A stretch of DNA of 64,000 bases. It comes from UBA5614 sp963667535. GTDB lineage: Bacteria; Cloacimonadota; Cloacimonadia; Cloacimonadales; Cloacimonadaceae. The notes beneath the pieces are model-generated. The model did no database searches, was not told the origin of the DNA, and saw only the letters and a program-made list of their open reading frames with translations. A program made the position numbers and the translations under genes. The DNA lies in NCBI GenBank assembly GCA_963667535.2, contig CAXXDU010000002.1:620001-684000 (forward strand). The letters are read 5' to 3'. Within the stretch, counting starts at the first letter, position 1; each line of letters begins with the position of its first letter. This document shows positions 1-9,273 of the stretch, piece by piece.

Positions 1-57
1 CACAACTCTGTATTCTTTATCAGTAGTAATCTTTTCATTTGATCTAAACCAACTCAT
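1..57 (-). CDS. 5' end of an unidentified gene (possibly accD-like), truncated by window edge
   Basis: Only the first 19 codons are present, reading from an ATG at 57 down to the window edge. The start is supported by an AAGGAG ribosome-binding site five bases upstream. The peptide begins MSWFRSNEKITTD, which recalls the amino terminus of the acetyl-CoA carboxylase carboxyltransferase beta subunit (often MSWF followed by basic residues), but 19 residues are too few to be sure. It is divergent from the EamA gene. Other proteins that start MSWF remain possible. Confidence 0.5.
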   Translation of the reverse strand, partial: MSWFRSNEKITTDKEYRVV

Positions 58-80
58 CCTGACTCCTTAAAATATACTTT

Positions 81-101
81 GGTCACCTGAGGTAGGTAAC
101 C
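81..101 (+). repeat. 21-bp dispersed palindromic repeat, copy A
   Basis: Imperfect hairpin with arms GGTCACCTG and TAGGTAACC around the centre AGG. Related copies lie at 41302-41322, 41388-41408 and, inverted, 63427-63447. It sits between two divergent genes. Confidence 0.75.
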
Positions 102-126
102 TACTAAAGCAAATCTGCTAATCTAC

Positions 127-156
127 TTGACAAACTGACACATAACTAACTATCTA
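127..156 (+). promoter_or_regulatory. Predicted promoter of the EamA gene
   Basis: A perfect TTGACA at 127-132 is followed after 18 bases by TATCTA at 151-156. The implied leader is about 40 bases. The -10 box is imperfect. Confidence 0.4.
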
Positions 157-206
157 CTATCGGATGTTATGTCAAAAGGAATTATCACTATGATGGACTA
201 CAGACG

Positions 207-1085
207 ATGAAAAGTCTTGCTTCAGAAGCTCTGCTGCTTCTTACTGCCGCTATCTGGGGATTTGCTTTTGTGGCACAACGGCAAGGCATGGAATCCATTG
301 ACCCGATGCTGTTTAATGGGCTCAGGTTTGCTTTAGGTGCCATAGTAGTAGGTTTATTTGTACTCAAAAATAAAAGAACTATGCTTATTAAGCCTTTCCC
401 GTGGTTGCTGGCGATAACATTAACCATTGCTTCAGCTTTTCAGCAAATCGGCATGGTCTGGACTACAGCCGGCAATGCCGGTTTCATCACAGGACTTTAT
501 ATCGTCTTTGTACCAATTATCGGCATTTTCCGAAAACAGCTTATAGGCAGAACTGTCTGGATAGCAGTTATCCTGGCAGTGACGGGGCTCTATCTGATGA
601 ATGTTAAACAGGATATTAATGTTTCCATGGGAAATCTGTTTGTGCTGGTCAGCGCTGTCTTCTTTGCCTGGCATGTGCAATTGGTTGACCAATACACAAG
701 GAAGTATGATACACTGTCAATTGCGTTTGCCCAGGTCAGCTTTTGTGCAATAAGCAGTCTTATGATCGGAATTATCTACAATTATGCCTTGGACCCCGAT
801 TTTCTGTTTAAGCCTGATATATATATGTCTATAGGTAAAGCCGGTCTTCCATTATTATATGGCGGTTTGCTCTCAGCAGGAGTTGCTTATACTCTGCAAA
901 TGCATGCTCAAAAGAAAGTTGCACCCAGTGCTGCTGCCATAATTCTCTGCCTGGAAAGTGTGTTTGCACTTTTGGGCGGTTGGCTGCTCTTACAGGAAAG
1001 ACTCACTCTGCCGATACTATCCGGTGCTACTCTGCTTTTTATTGCTATGCTGATAAGTGTGCGCTACAGTTCTAAGACGATATAA
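207..1085 (+). CDS. EamA/DMT-family transporter
   Basis: A 292-residue integral membrane protein with about ten hydrophobic segments arranged as two EamA halves (roughly residues 1-140 and 150-285), the usual size for drug/metabolite transporters. The opening segment, with AAIWGFAFVAQR, is typical of the family, as is the second-half pattern LESVFALLGGWLLLQE. Such proteins export or import small metabolites, often amino acids or nucleotides, across the inner membrane; the substrate cannot be read from sequence. It is monocistronic, divergent from the truncated gene at the window edge and convergent with the GLUG protein gene, whose end lies three bases away. Confidence 0.9.
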   Translation: MKSLASEALLLLTAAIWGFAFVAQRQGMESIDPMLFNGLRFALGAIVVGLFVLKNKRTMLIKPFPWLLAITLTIASAFQQIGMVWTTAGNAGFITGLYIVFVPIIGIFRKQLIGRTVWIAVILAVTGLYLMNVKQDINVSMGNLFVLVSAVFFAWHVQLVDQYTRKYDTLSIAFAQVSFCAISSLMIGIIYNYALDPDFLFKPDIYMSIGKAGLPLLYGGLLSAGVAYTLQMHAQKKVAPSAAAIILCLESVFALLGGWLLLQERLTLPILSGATLLFIAMLISVRYSSKTI

Positions 1086-1088
1086 ACT

Positions 1089-2924
1089 CTACTTCATCAA
1101 GGTCAGCTTATGTGTTATCTCAAATCCTGTTCCTTGCAATTTATACAGATACATTCCACTTGGAACAGCTATGCCATCATCTGTTTTGCCATTCCATCTA
1201 AAACTGTGTTCACCCTTAGAGAAATTATCGTTAGCAAGGGTGCATATCTTCTGACCCTTGAGGTTATAGATATCCAAAGCTGCTTTAGCTGCTTTAGGTA
1301 GATTGAAGGTGATGGTCGTGCTCGGATTAAACGGATTGGGATTGGCAATGCAGGATAATGCAGCAGGAAAGGTTATGTTGTCATTAACGGGTGTATTAAA
1401 AGTATAGACAGCCGTTGACACAACGCTTGGAAAACATCCGTCTTTGTAAGCTCTTGCTTTAATTACTGTAGTTGCATCAATGAGTATTGGATCAGAGTAA
1501 AGATATGATTGCGGAGTGGGGTCTGTTTCGTTAACGGTATAATATATTGCTGCATCAGGAGTTAGTGTTTGAATTGTTACGAAAATTGATCCCACATAGT
1601 TACCGCCGATTGGTGAAAAGGTAGGATTATAGACACTATTCGGTATTGCTTGTTCGTTAAGAAAAGGATACCCGCAATTGATTCCTTCAACGTCAGCAAT
1701 CCATACGCTGGTAAAGTCCCAGTTGAGATAGGTATTTGCAGCATAGGGATATGTCATATCATCAGTTGTTCTTCCTACGCCACCATCAGAATAAGTGTGA
1801 CCGGATGTTTCTGTATTCCAATAGCTGCCGGTGATAGTTCCCAAGCCTTCTCTGCTACCAATAAAGCCTCCCACGAAACTACCACTACCGGCGTTAACTA
1901 ATCCCGTTGAGTAACAATTTGTTATAATACATTCCTGGTCCACACCAATAAAGCCACCATTGGAGCTATAAGTAGCCGTGGCGTTCCAGCTAACATTTCC
2001 ACTGCTAAAACAATCGGTTAGGTTAGATATATCCACATGTCCGCCAAAACCGCCCATGTGCCCTGAACCTGTAACATTGCCCACAGCAAAGCACCGCACA
2101 TAATTGGATGCATTATAATAATTGACACCCACAAAGCCACCAATGTCATATCCGTCTGTTGAGATAGTTGCTCCGGTTACGGCCACATTGGTATAACAAT
2201 CTGTCACGTTTGTTCCACTATTGGCTCCAATCAGACCTCCAACTGTACAATCACATGATACTCTTCCGTAAGCATTGCTTGAACTTATTGAACCGCCCTG
2301 GCAATAACCAACCAAACCACCTGTATAGTTATAAGTTCCGTTCATCTGACCCTGGATAGAACAGTTGGATATGTTTACGTTATTGGTTTTGCCGATTAAT
2401 CCTCCGATATTAGTATGAGCTGTAATCGTGCCATCAATAGTACAGTTATTGAAAGTTGAATTTTTAGCAAATGCGGCAACCGCTCCCCCATAAGAATCGG
2501 CAATAATATTAACATTTAGAAGGATAACATTTTTGATGATTGCCTCATTGGTGCAGGCAAATAAACCCTGACCCACATCATTCGGTCTGTTTATTATCAG
2601 GTTATTAATTAACAAGCCACTGCCGTCATATATGCCTTGAAATGGAATATTGGCTGTACTCAAATCACTGATAAATGTGCCGATTGTTTCCCATCCGGTT
2701 CCCTGATTATAGGGAGCCACGCCTAAATCAACATCAGCTATTTGTAAAAAACATGAATTTAAATAATTTCGCACATTATTAAGATGAGTGGCGTTGGCAA
2801 TCAGATAAGGGTCTGCTTCTGTTCCTGTGCCTCCGGCAAATTGGGCGTAGCTAAGGGAAATACTAAAAAGGAGAAAAGCAAATAAAATCACTTTAACAAT
2901 TGGGCTCACGTGAATCTGTATCAT
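1089..2924 (-). CDS. Secreted GLUG-repeat surface protein with sorting-type C-terminus
   Basis: The start is set at the ATG at 2924, because GGAGG lies five bases before it and overlaps the longer frame's first codons. Residues 1-27 form a signal peptide ending SYA. A long middle region (about 95-390) consists of repeated GGLIG, GGFVG and GGFIG units alternating with NCY or NCS, the pattern of GLUG repeats, which build beta-solenoid adhesin-like folds. Residues about 430-510 resemble the chitobiase/beta-hexosaminidase C-terminal domain (PTFSPIGG, IYYTVNETDPT). The last 85 residues carry NPNPFNPSTTI and end in KLTLMK, a FlgD-like or type IX sorting domain. I infer a cell-surface or secreted protein, possibly for attachment. 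No enzyme active site is visible. Confidence 0.85.
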   Translation of the reverse strand: MIQIHVSPIVKVILFAFLLFSISLSYAQFAGGTGTEADPYLIANATHLNNVRNYLNSCFLQIADVDLGVAPYNQGTGWETIGTFISDLSTANIPFQGIYDGSGLLINNLIINRPNDVGQGLFACTNEAIIKNVILLNVNIIADSYGGAVAAFAKNSTFNNCTIDGTITAHTNIGGLIGKTNNVNISNCSIQGQMNGTYNYTGGLVGYCQGGSISSSNAYGRVSCDCTVGGLIGANSGTNVTDCYTNVAVTGATISTDGYDIGGFVGVNYYNASNYVRCFAVGNVTGSGHMGGFGGHVDISNLTDCFSSGNVSWNATATYSSNGGFIGVDQECIITNCYSTGLVNAGSGSFVGGFIGSREGLGTITGSYWNTETSGHTYSDGGVGRTTDDMTYPYAANTYLNWDFTSVWIADVEGINCGYPFLNEQAIPNSVYNPTFSPIGGNYVGSIFVTIQTLTPDAAIYYTVNETDPTPQSYLYSDPILIDATTVIKARAYKDGCFPSVVSTAVYTFNTPVNDNITFPAALSCIANPNPFNPSTTITFNLPKAAKAALDIYNLKGQKICTLANDNFSKGEHSFRWNGKTDDGIAVPSGMYLYKLQGTGFEITHKLTLMK

Positions 2925-3062
2925 AAAGACCTCCATGAGACATTTCTTTACTTATAAAGCAATAATTATACCTTTTCCAAATTAATTTGTGTTAGAAAGA
3001 AACTGAGGGGAATCTATTACTATTAATATTTGCGCGTTATCTCGAATTTAGTTCAGCATGTT

Positions 3063-4043
3063 TTAGAATAAACCTGTTAATAATTCCTCTGCTGTAACAT
3101 GATTAAACCAGCGGGTTAGTTCTATCTGAGATAGTGTATAAAAAATTGCCTTCTCACTGTGTGTTATGCCTGTCAAAAGCTGTTCCAGCTCTTTAGGGTC
3201 ATGATTGGGAAAGAAATCACCAAAGATACTGACAGATGAAATAATCCCTTTTTCTACCTGCAGATAAAATTCAATGGTACCGGCAGCAGTGCGGATAGCT
3301 TTATTAAAGTTGTATTTCGGAGAAGTGCCAAAGTTCCATTCCCACGTGCTGTATTTAGTCTTTACCAGATTATTGATAAAGGAAACTTCATCAGGAGAGA
3401 GCACATAATCCTCAGCATCAGGATAGAGGCTGTGTACATGAGAGCGAATGAGTTCTATGAATTCATCCAATTCCATCGGTTGGGCGAGATGTTCAGAGAT
3501 ATTTGTAACTCTGGAGCTTACAGACTTGACTGATTTATCGTTAAACTTGAGCGGATTAGCCTTTAGAGCGAGTGAAAGGTCTTTCATTTTAGAAGCAAAG
3601 AGGATAGTGCCATGCTGTAGTACTTTATCTTGCCAGACGAGTTTGGCATTGCCTGAGAACTTCCTGCCATCCAGTGTCAGGTCGTTACGCCCTTCCAGTT
3701 TGGCATCAAGACCCAATTCCTGTAAAACCTGCAGAACAGGACGTGTGTATGTTTCAAAGTTATTGGTGCTTTCCTCGCCGATATTCATAATAAAACAGAA
3801 GTTGAGATTACCCATATCGTGAAATACAGTCCCGCCCCCGGTCATGCGTCTAACTACTTTGATATTGTTATCTTTTACGTAGTCGTAGTTGATTTCTGAT
3901 AGGGTATTCTGGTGTTTTCCTACAATAATGGACGGTTCGTTGCGATATAAATAAAAGCAATTTGCCTGCTTATGTTTGAGCAGGAATTCTTCTGTGGCAA
4001 GATTGAACCACGCATCATTACTATGGCTGATTATACTGAGCAT
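3063..4043 (-). CDS. lplA: Lipoate-protein ligase A
   Basis: The product of 326 residues adenylates free lipoate and attaches it to lysines of E2 and GcvH proteins in the cytoplasm. The lipoate-binding motif RRMTGGGTVFHD is at residues 65-76 and the catalytic-lysine region at GRKFSGNA. A C-terminal accessory domain follows (about 240-326). The start at 4043 is chosen because AGGAAA precedes it; the upstream in-frame ATG at 4070 lies in a dispersed 35-bp repeat and lacks a site. It is likely to serve 2-oxoacid dehydrogenases or glycine cleavage, consistent with amino-acid catabolism; neither pathway is in the window. It stands downstream of pepF on the same strand with a 70-base gap that holds the repeat. 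Confidence 0.92.
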   Translation of the reverse strand: MLSIISHSNDAWFNLATEEFLLKHKQANCFYLYRNEPSIIVGKHQNTLSEINYDYVKDNNIKVVRRMTGGGTVFHDMGNLNFCFIMNIGEESTNNFETYTRPVLQVLQELGLDAKLEGRNDLTLDGRKFSGNAKLVWQDKVLQHGTILFASKMKDLSLALKANPLKFNDKSVKSVSSRVTNISEHLAQPMELDEFIELIRSHVHSLYPDAEDYVLSPDEVSFINNLVKTKYSTWEWNFGTSPKYNFNKAIRTAAGTIEFYLQVEKGIISSVSIFGDFFPNHDPKELEQLLTGITHSEKAIFYTLSQIELTRWFNHVTAEELLTGLF

Positions 4044-4065
4044 ATTTTTCCTATCATTAACATGA

Positions 4066-4100
4066 GTCATTCCTGCGCAGGCAGGAATCCATGCTGTTTT
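4066..4100 (-). repeat. 35-bp dispersed repeat with perfect internal hairpin
   Basis: An exact inverted copy lies at 36074-36108. Its core is ATTCCTGC, a 4-base loop, then GCAGGAAT. It resembles in layout the dRS3-type ATTCC/GGAAT repeats known from Neisseria. It occupies most of the gap between pepF and lplA. Confidence 0.85.
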
Positions 4101-4115
4101 GATATTATTGTTTTC

Positions 4116-5834
4116 CTACTTCAATAATTCCAGTTCTGCCTTTACGAAATCAACCAATTCCTGCAGGTAGCTTTCGGAAAAGTCAAATTCAATACCGGCT
4201 GTTTGGTATATCTCTTTAACCGGCTTGGAATAACCCAGATTCAGAAAGTCCTGATATTGCTTAAGAGCTTTGTCCTTATTCTCACGGTAATTTTTATAGA
4301 TTGCCAGAGCTCCAAGCTGTGCCATACCGTATTCTATGTAATAAAAAGGTACTTCAAAGATGTGCAGTTGCTGCATCCAGCGTATCTTGCTAAAGCCTTC
4401 CAGACCTGTCCAGTCAACACCGGAGTTGTATCTGCTCTGAATATCTGCAAAAGCTTCGTTCCGCTCAGCGGGAGTATGATCAGGATTGAGATAAATCCAA
4501 TGCTGGAAAGCGTCAACAATCATACACCAGGGTAAAAAAGTGAGAGTTCCTTCCAATTGATCACGTTTGGCTTTCTTCAGGTCGTTTTCGTCTTTATAAT
4601 ATTCGTCCCAATAGTCCATAGTCAGCAGTTCCATTGCCATAGAAGCAAGCTCAGCTACTTCACTGGGCGGATTACAGTAATAATCAATGGTGATATCTTT
4701 GGAAGCAGCGCTGTGCATGGCATGACCTGCTTCATGCAGAATAGTGGTAACATCACTATGTAGTTTCACAGCATTCATAAAGATAAAGGAAGAACCCAGT
4801 TCATAAATACTGCTATTGTATCCACCGGGAGCTTTGCCTTTGCGGTTCTCCAAATCAAGCAGCTTAGTATTATTCATCATTTCCAGTTGAATGCCATATT
4901 CCGGTTTAACTTTATGCTCAATCCTGATAGCTTTGGTAACAAATTCTTCCACAGTTTCAAAAGGCTTGAGTTTCTTACCATCCAAATCAACGTATGTATC
5001 CCAGAAACGCAGAGTATCAACCTTTAATATGTCTTTGCGGTGCTTATTGAGTTCTTCACAAAAAGGAACAACTACCTTTTCCACAGCATTATGAAATTTA
5101 TACAAATCATAAGGTTCATAGGAAAAACGTCCCAATGCTCTGTGCATATAGTTACGGTAATTGTCAAAGCCGGCGTTCTGAGATATTTTTATCCGCAGAT
5201 CTTTGAGGTCGTCAAATAGTATATCCAGTTCATCCTGTTTATCAGCATAACATTTGATTAAAAGACGCCAGGCTTGTTCCCTTTTACTTCTGTCCTGGTC
5301 TCGCAGATATACTGCCAGTTGAGATGGAGTCAGGTCTTTTCCATCAAAGAAAACGGACATCTTACTACAAATTGCTCCATACTGGCTTGCCAGTTCCAGT
5401 TCTTTTACTTTCAGAGAGATATTTTCTTCGATAAAAAGCTCAATTTCGTTGGCAATGATGGTTTCCATGTGTTTGTATTGATCTGCCGGCAGCTCACTCC
5501 GGAAAGGACTGTCATAGAATATCTGCTGAAGCTTGAACCGGTATGGCTCACAAGGAGCAAATACATCGGCATTATAGTCGTTATATGCTTCAGCCAGTTC
5601 TTCTTTATCAGCATCCACTGTCATTCTGATATAGCGCCAGGACAGCTCATCCGACAAAGCTTTGGATAGCTCGGAAGCATGTTCCAAAAGAGTAAGAAGC
5701 TCAACAGCAGAAGTTGGAGTCCTTCCTGTCAGCTTTTCCATTTCGCTTTTTACATCTTCCCAATTAGTAATGTCCAAAGCCGGGTCGATAAATTTACGTG
5801 GCAGTCTTTCCAGAATTTTATCTGTATAAATCAT
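4116..5834 (-). CDS. pepF: M3-family oligoendopeptidase (PepF-like)
   Basis: A 572-residue cytosolic zinc endopeptidase that trims oligopeptides. The zinc motif HEAGHAMH starts at residue 367 and the downstream glutamate ligand region is SEVAELASMAMELL, as in the M3B oligoendopeptidase F family. There is no signal peptide. The length matches the family (about 560-600). The ATG at 5834 follows GAGGAAC at good spacing, 22 bases after the GerW-like gene. It fits an organism that imports peptides and ferments amino acids. Confidence 0.93.
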   Translation of the reverse strand: MIYTDKILERLPRKFIDPALDITNWEDVKSEMEKLTGRTPTSAVELLTLLEHASELSKALSDELSWRYIRMTVDADKEELAEAYNDYNADVFAPCEPYRFKLQQIFYDSPFRSELPADQYKHMETIIANEIELFIEENISLKVKELELASQYGAICSKMSVFFDGKDLTPSQLAVYLRDQDRSKREQAWRLLIKCYADKQDELDILFDDLKDLRIKISQNAGFDNYRNYMHRALGRFSYEPYDLYKFHNAVEKVVVPFCEELNKHRKDILKVDTLRFWDTYVDLDGKKLKPFETVEEFVTKAIRIEHKVKPEYGIQLEMMNNTKLLDLENRKGKAPGGYNSSIYELGSSFIFMNAVKLHSDVTTILHEAGHAMHSAASKDITIDYYCNPPSEVAELASMAMELLTMDYWDEYYKDENDLKKAKRDQLEGTLTFLPWCMIVDAFQHWIYLNPDHTPAERNEAFADIQSRYNSGVDWTGLEGFSKIRWMQQLHIFEVPFYYIEYGMAQLGALAIYKNYRENKDKALKQYQDFLNLGYSKPVKEIYQTAGIEFDFSESYLQELVDFVKAELELLK

Positions 5835-5856
5835 TAAAGTTCCTCGCTCAATTATT

Positions 5857-6285
5857 TTATTTACTTGTGAATAGTTTCCAGAGCATCACAAAGATAATGG
5901 CTATGGCAATTCCTGTTTCTTTAAATGAGAGCACAGGATAGAATCTAACCTTGTCGCCTTTAAAGACGAAGATGCCGACCGGAACTGTCTTCATGCCACC
6001 GCCACCACCCATTCCCATTTCTTCTTTTTTGGGTGTTTCCGGTTGTTCCTGATGTTCGGATTCAATCATCTCTTCACTGGTGTCGTCAATGCTGTGCACT
6101 TTCTCTTTCTTTCTTCTTCTTCTGCCTCCGGCGGGACCACTGCCTCCACCAAAGCCGTACATCACTCTGGCTACAGGGATAATTGTGAGGTCGCCAACAG
6201 TTTGGGAATTGCCAAAAGAGAGCTCAACCCCGCCCACTTTCTTTAGCTTGTCCATTACACTATTGAGTAATTCCATTATTTCCAT
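5857..6285 (-). CDS. GerW/YtfJ-family protein with C-terminal membrane anchor
   Basis: A 142-residue protein of the spore-germination GerW (YtfJ) family, Pfam Spore_YtfJ. The pattern VELSFGNSQTVGDLTIIPVA, then GFGGGSG, and late TVPVGIFVFKGDKVRFYPV is characteristic. The middle carries a basic RRRRKK stretch and an acidic linker. A final hydrophobic segment (IAIAIIFVMLWKLF) should anchor it. The start at 6285 follows GGAGG by five bases; a TTG at 6309 falls inside the predicted -10 box and is rejected. The family is conserved in many non-sporulating bacteria, where its role is unknown; spore function is not implied here. It precedes pepF by 22 bases. Confidence 0.85.
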   Translation of the reverse strand: MEIMELLNSVMDKLKKVGGVELSFGNSQTVGDLTIIPVARVMYGFGGGSGPAGGRRRRKKEKVHSIDDTSEEMIESEHQEQPETPKKEEMGMGGGGGMKTVPVGIFVFKGDKVRFYPVLSFKETGIAIAIIFVMLWKLFTSK

Positions 6286-6308
6286 AATTTCCTCCATATC
6301 ACTTTGCA

Positions 6309-6337
6309 AATATTTTTTGAATGTCTGAATTTGTCAA
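6309..6337 (-). promoter_or_regulatory. Predicted promoter of the GerW-like/pepF genes
   Basis: On the minus strand a perfect TTGACA (6337-6332) is followed after 17 bases by AATATT (6314-6309). The leader would be about 17 bases to the ATG at 6285, which supports that start. Confidence 0.45.
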
Positions 6338-6422
6338 TATCATTAATGCAAATATTGTTAAACGTTGAGATAACCAATTACAACTTAGTCAAATAATGAA
6401 GATAAACCAATTAAAAAACCAA

Positions 6423-6449
6423 TTGACAGAAATTGCATATGAATATTTA
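6423..6449 (+). promoter_or_regulatory. Possible promoter of the lipoprotein triplet
   Basis: TTGACA at 6423-6428 is followed by TATTTA at 6444-6449, with a short 15-base spacer. The leader would be only about 12 bases. The -35 box is perfect but the spacing is poor. Confidence 0.3.
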
Positions 6450-6467
6450 AAGAATTAGGGATTTATT

Positions 6468-7847
6468 ATGAAATATGTATATTATGTGGCTATAGCTATA
6501 CTCTTTCTTATCGTGACAAGCTGCAATAAGGCAGACAAACGCGTCAACTGGGTTCATCTTGATGGATATCAATTCCCGGTAAATATGAGTCACTTTGCTG
6601 ATTACGTAAATACCGATGAGCCTGGAAACGTATTAGGACATGTTAAATACGGAGCCAATGGCGATGACAATGATTGGAAACTGATTGAATATACAGGCGA
6701 AATAAGTGATTCCAAAGGCTTCATTACCGGTATAAATCTGCCTGAATCCACAATTGGGGATATTACGCCATTATCCACCGGGATCAAAGGCATTATCAGG
6801 ACTGATTCAAAAGTAGAGGTATGGGATGGATTTATCTACCCGGGTGAGCCTGTTTCTGTTGACCCTGATACATTGGGACCTTTGGGAGCATTCGTAATTT
6901 CCACACCTTCTTTGGAAGAAGTAACCACCACCCCGGTGCTCCAGTATTGCCTGTTTCCGGGTTCGACTTTTCCTGTCGAACTCAAAGCAAAAAACTCTGT
7001 TTACGCTTCCAATTTCGGGATAACTTTAAAAGCACCACTACAAACAGACCATACACGGCTATCAGTGCAGGTCCCTGAAGGAGTATGGTATGCCCTGGCA
7101 TATTACAATGGAACCTGGAACGAGCCTACAGAATTTCCTGTAAGTAATTCAAGCGCTCTTATCTGGAATGATATCCCTTTCACTGAATATGTCGATATCA
7201 TTTTCAATAAAGACGTTGACCCGTTTCTTCCACCTTATATGTTTAGTTTTACAGGTGAATGGATAAGTAACTTCAAGGTTATGCTGAGGTGGGCAGATTA
7301 TCCTGATGAGCTTCTGACCGGGTATAACATTCTACGTAGCAATAATAATAATCTGGCAGATGCAGAGATGATAAACCCAAGCCCGGTTACCATCGGAGAA
7401 GCTCAGGATGAAGGCATTTTGTATACCTTTATCGATGAGAATGTAGAATCTGATCAGTGTTATTATTGGCTGCAAAAGACCAGGCAGGATTCTGAACCAA
7501 GCTATTATGGACCTGTCTTTGTAACAGTGAATCAGGTTGGACCACCCAATTGGAACAGTATAACTCCGGCTTATCCCAATCCCAGCGATGGGCTTTTTGT
7601 ACTCAGATATACCCTGCGCAACAGCTATACCCCACAAGACAGCGCTGAGGTTAATATCCTTATCATCAATGAACAATATCAGGTTGTCCGTAATTATGAA
7701 TATCACAAAAACCCCGGAAGTTATCATGTCCTTGTTGATATCAGTGACATGCCGGAAGGATTGTATCGTGTTTACTACTGGATAAAGACGGAAGGCAAAA
7801 ACTATTATTCCTACGGGGATGTACTAAAGAAGTCATTCACCAAATAA
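6468..7847 (+). CDS. Lipoprotein, first of three tandem paralogs
   Basis: A 459-residue protein opening with a lipoprotein signal peptide (LFLIVTSC, cysteine at 19). A conserved N-terminal block has NWVHLDGYQFPVN, SHFADY and DDNDWK. A middle segment has STPSLEEVTTTPVLQY. A fibronectin-like region with YNILRS follows, then a C-terminal domain that begins ITPAYPNPSDG and ends YYSYGDVLKKS. The last domain resembles type IX or FlgD-like sorting ends. I do not recognise a described family and assign no function. The next two genes share every block in the same order, so the cluster arose by tandem duplication. No typical long Shine-Dalgarno is seen; AGGG lies ten bases upstream. Confidence 0.85.
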   Translation: MKYVYYVAIAILFLIVTSCNKADKRVNWVHLDGYQFPVNMSHFADYVNTDEPGNVLGHVKYGANGDDNDWKLIEYTGEISDSKGFITGINLPESTIGDITPLSTGIKGIIRTDSKVEVWDGFIYPGEPVSVDPDTLGPLGAFVISTPSLEEVTTTPVLQYCLFPGSTFPVELKAKNSVYASNFGITLKAPLQTDHTRLSVQVPEGVWYALAYYNGTWNEPTEFPVSNSSALIWNDIPFTEYVDIIFNKDVDPFLPPYMFSFTGEWISNFKVMLRWADYPDELLTGYNILRSNNNNLADAEMINPSPVTIGEAQDEGILYTFIDENVESDQCYYWLQKTRQDSEPSYYGPVFVTVNQVGPPNWNSITPAYPNPSDGLFVLRYTLRNSYTPQDSAEVNILIINEQYQVVRNYEYHKNPGSYHVLVDISDMPEGLYRVYYWIKTEGKNYYSYGDVLKKSFTK

Positions 7848-7894
7848 ACCTATGCTTCATAGACTCAACTGTTTATAAGGAAAAAGAGGTTTTC

Positions 7895-9232
7895 ATGAAA
7901 ACTATACATATTGCAATTGCCATGATACTATTAATCATCTTAATGGGATGCGATAAAAGAGACGATCAGGATAAATGGGTTAATCTTGCTGGATTCAATT
8001 TCCCGGTAAATGTGAGTCACTTTGCTGATTATGACAGTACAGATTATCAGGGTAACCTCTTTGGCAAAGTTCAGTATGGTTCCGGTGGCGACAATAACGA
8101 TTGGAAGGTGTTTGAATACAATGGCAAAGGCAGTATTGCTCCCGATTTGATAACGGGATTATCCGCTTTTGATTATGGCAATTATCAAAGTGCTTCCCAT
8201 ACCTCTTCCCGGCTTGCACAGCAAACAGGAAGCAGTAAAAATCATGATGCTCACGGCTTTATCCATCCGGGGGTGCCGGAGACCATCGTTCCGGACAGCG
8301 TACATATGGGCATGTCTTTCATCTTCAAGACTCCCTCCTTGCTGGAAGTGTCTACAACTCCGGTTATTGAGTATCAGGTCTTTCCCATAGTACCTGAAAA
8401 TGCTCCATTCATGTACTCCTACTTTGGAATTAATCTTTTCACTGAATCCCAAACTGACCATACTCAATTGTCTGTAACTGTACCTGTAGGTTATTGGGAA
8501 GCCTATGCTTTTTATGATAATACGTGGCACGATGCAGCCCCCTTTGACCCGTTGTATGGACCCGGAGATTTAAGCTGGGATGATGTTTCCTTTTCTGATA
8601 CAGTTCAGGTTATATTCAGCTTGTTAGAGCCCCCGCCACAACCCACTTTTAGTGCTGAAGTTACCAATGACTATCATGTGAAACTTAACTGGATAACATA
8701 CCATGAATATCAGGTTCAGGGGTATAATATTCTCAGAAGTGAGAGTAGTAGTATACAAACAGCAACCGTTATTAATGATAGTTTGATACCATTTCAAGAG
8801 CCATCCACTGAATCACATACATATACTTTTATGGATGAAAATGTTAATCTCAATCAAACATACTACTATTGGCTGCAAATAGTCAATCTTGATTATGAAA
8901 GTTTATGCGGACCCAGACAAGTCACAGTTATATATACCGGCGATAATCCCTCAGAAAACAAGGTCTATCCTGCTTATCCCAATTCCTGCACCGAATGGAT
9001 TACCCTGCCATATTCAATAACAGACAGTGCCAGAGTGACAATAGTTTTATTAAACACAGATAATCAGGTGGTTCTTTCCTGGCAGAATAATTATGCTTCC
9101 GGAAGTCATGAGGTCCAATTTAATTTAGGTGATTTCCCGGTTGGACTATATCGTGTTTTCTACTGGATAAAGATGACCAATAAATCATACTATTCTTATG
9201 GGGATGTTTTAAAGGTGTCCTCGCGAAAATAA
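7895..9232 (+). CDS. Lipoprotein, second of three tandem paralogs
   Basis: A 445-residue paralog of the preceding gene, 47 bases downstream with AAAAAGAGG before the start. The lipobox is ILMGC. It shares DKWVNLAGFNFPVN, SHFADY, GGDNNDWK, the block TPSLLEVSTTPVIEYQ, YNILRS, and the end YYSYGDVLKVS. The C-terminal signature is altered to YPAYPNSCTEW, so the usual PNP triplet is lost. It has an insertion rich in serine and histidine after residue 90 (QSASHTSSRLAQQ) that the third copy also has in a different form and the first lacks, which suggests that copies two and three are the closer pair. Function unknown; predicted to sit on the periplasmic or outer face of a membrane. Confidence 0.85.
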   Translation: MKTIHIAIAMILLIILMGCDKRDDQDKWVNLAGFNFPVNVSHFADYDSTDYQGNLFGKVQYGSGGDNNDWKVFEYNGKGSIAPDLITGLSAFDYGNYQSASHTSSRLAQQTGSSKNHDAHGFIHPGVPETIVPDSVHMGMSFIFKTPSLLEVSTTPVIEYQVFPIVPENAPFMYSYFGINLFTESQTDHTQLSVTVPVGYWEAYAFYDNTWHDAAPFDPLYGPGDLSWDDVSFSDTVQVIFSLLEPPPQPTFSAEVTNDYHVKLNWITYHEYQVQGYNILRSESSSIQTATVINDSLIPFQEPSTESHTYTFMDENVNLNQTYYYWLQIVNLDYESLCGPRQVTVIYTGDNPSENKVYPAYPNSCTEWITLPYSITDSARVTIVLLNTDNQVVLSWQNNYASGSHEVQFNLGDFPVGLYRVFYWIKMTNKSYYSYGDVLKVSSRK

Positions 9233-9273
9233 CAAAACCAACATAAATGTAACCTGCATTAAAAGGAGTTATT

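Noticed and set aside
432..692. Antisense frames across the EamA, M6 and other large genes
   Set aside because: They are shadows of strongly supported genes, without ribosome-binding sites or recognisable protein content.
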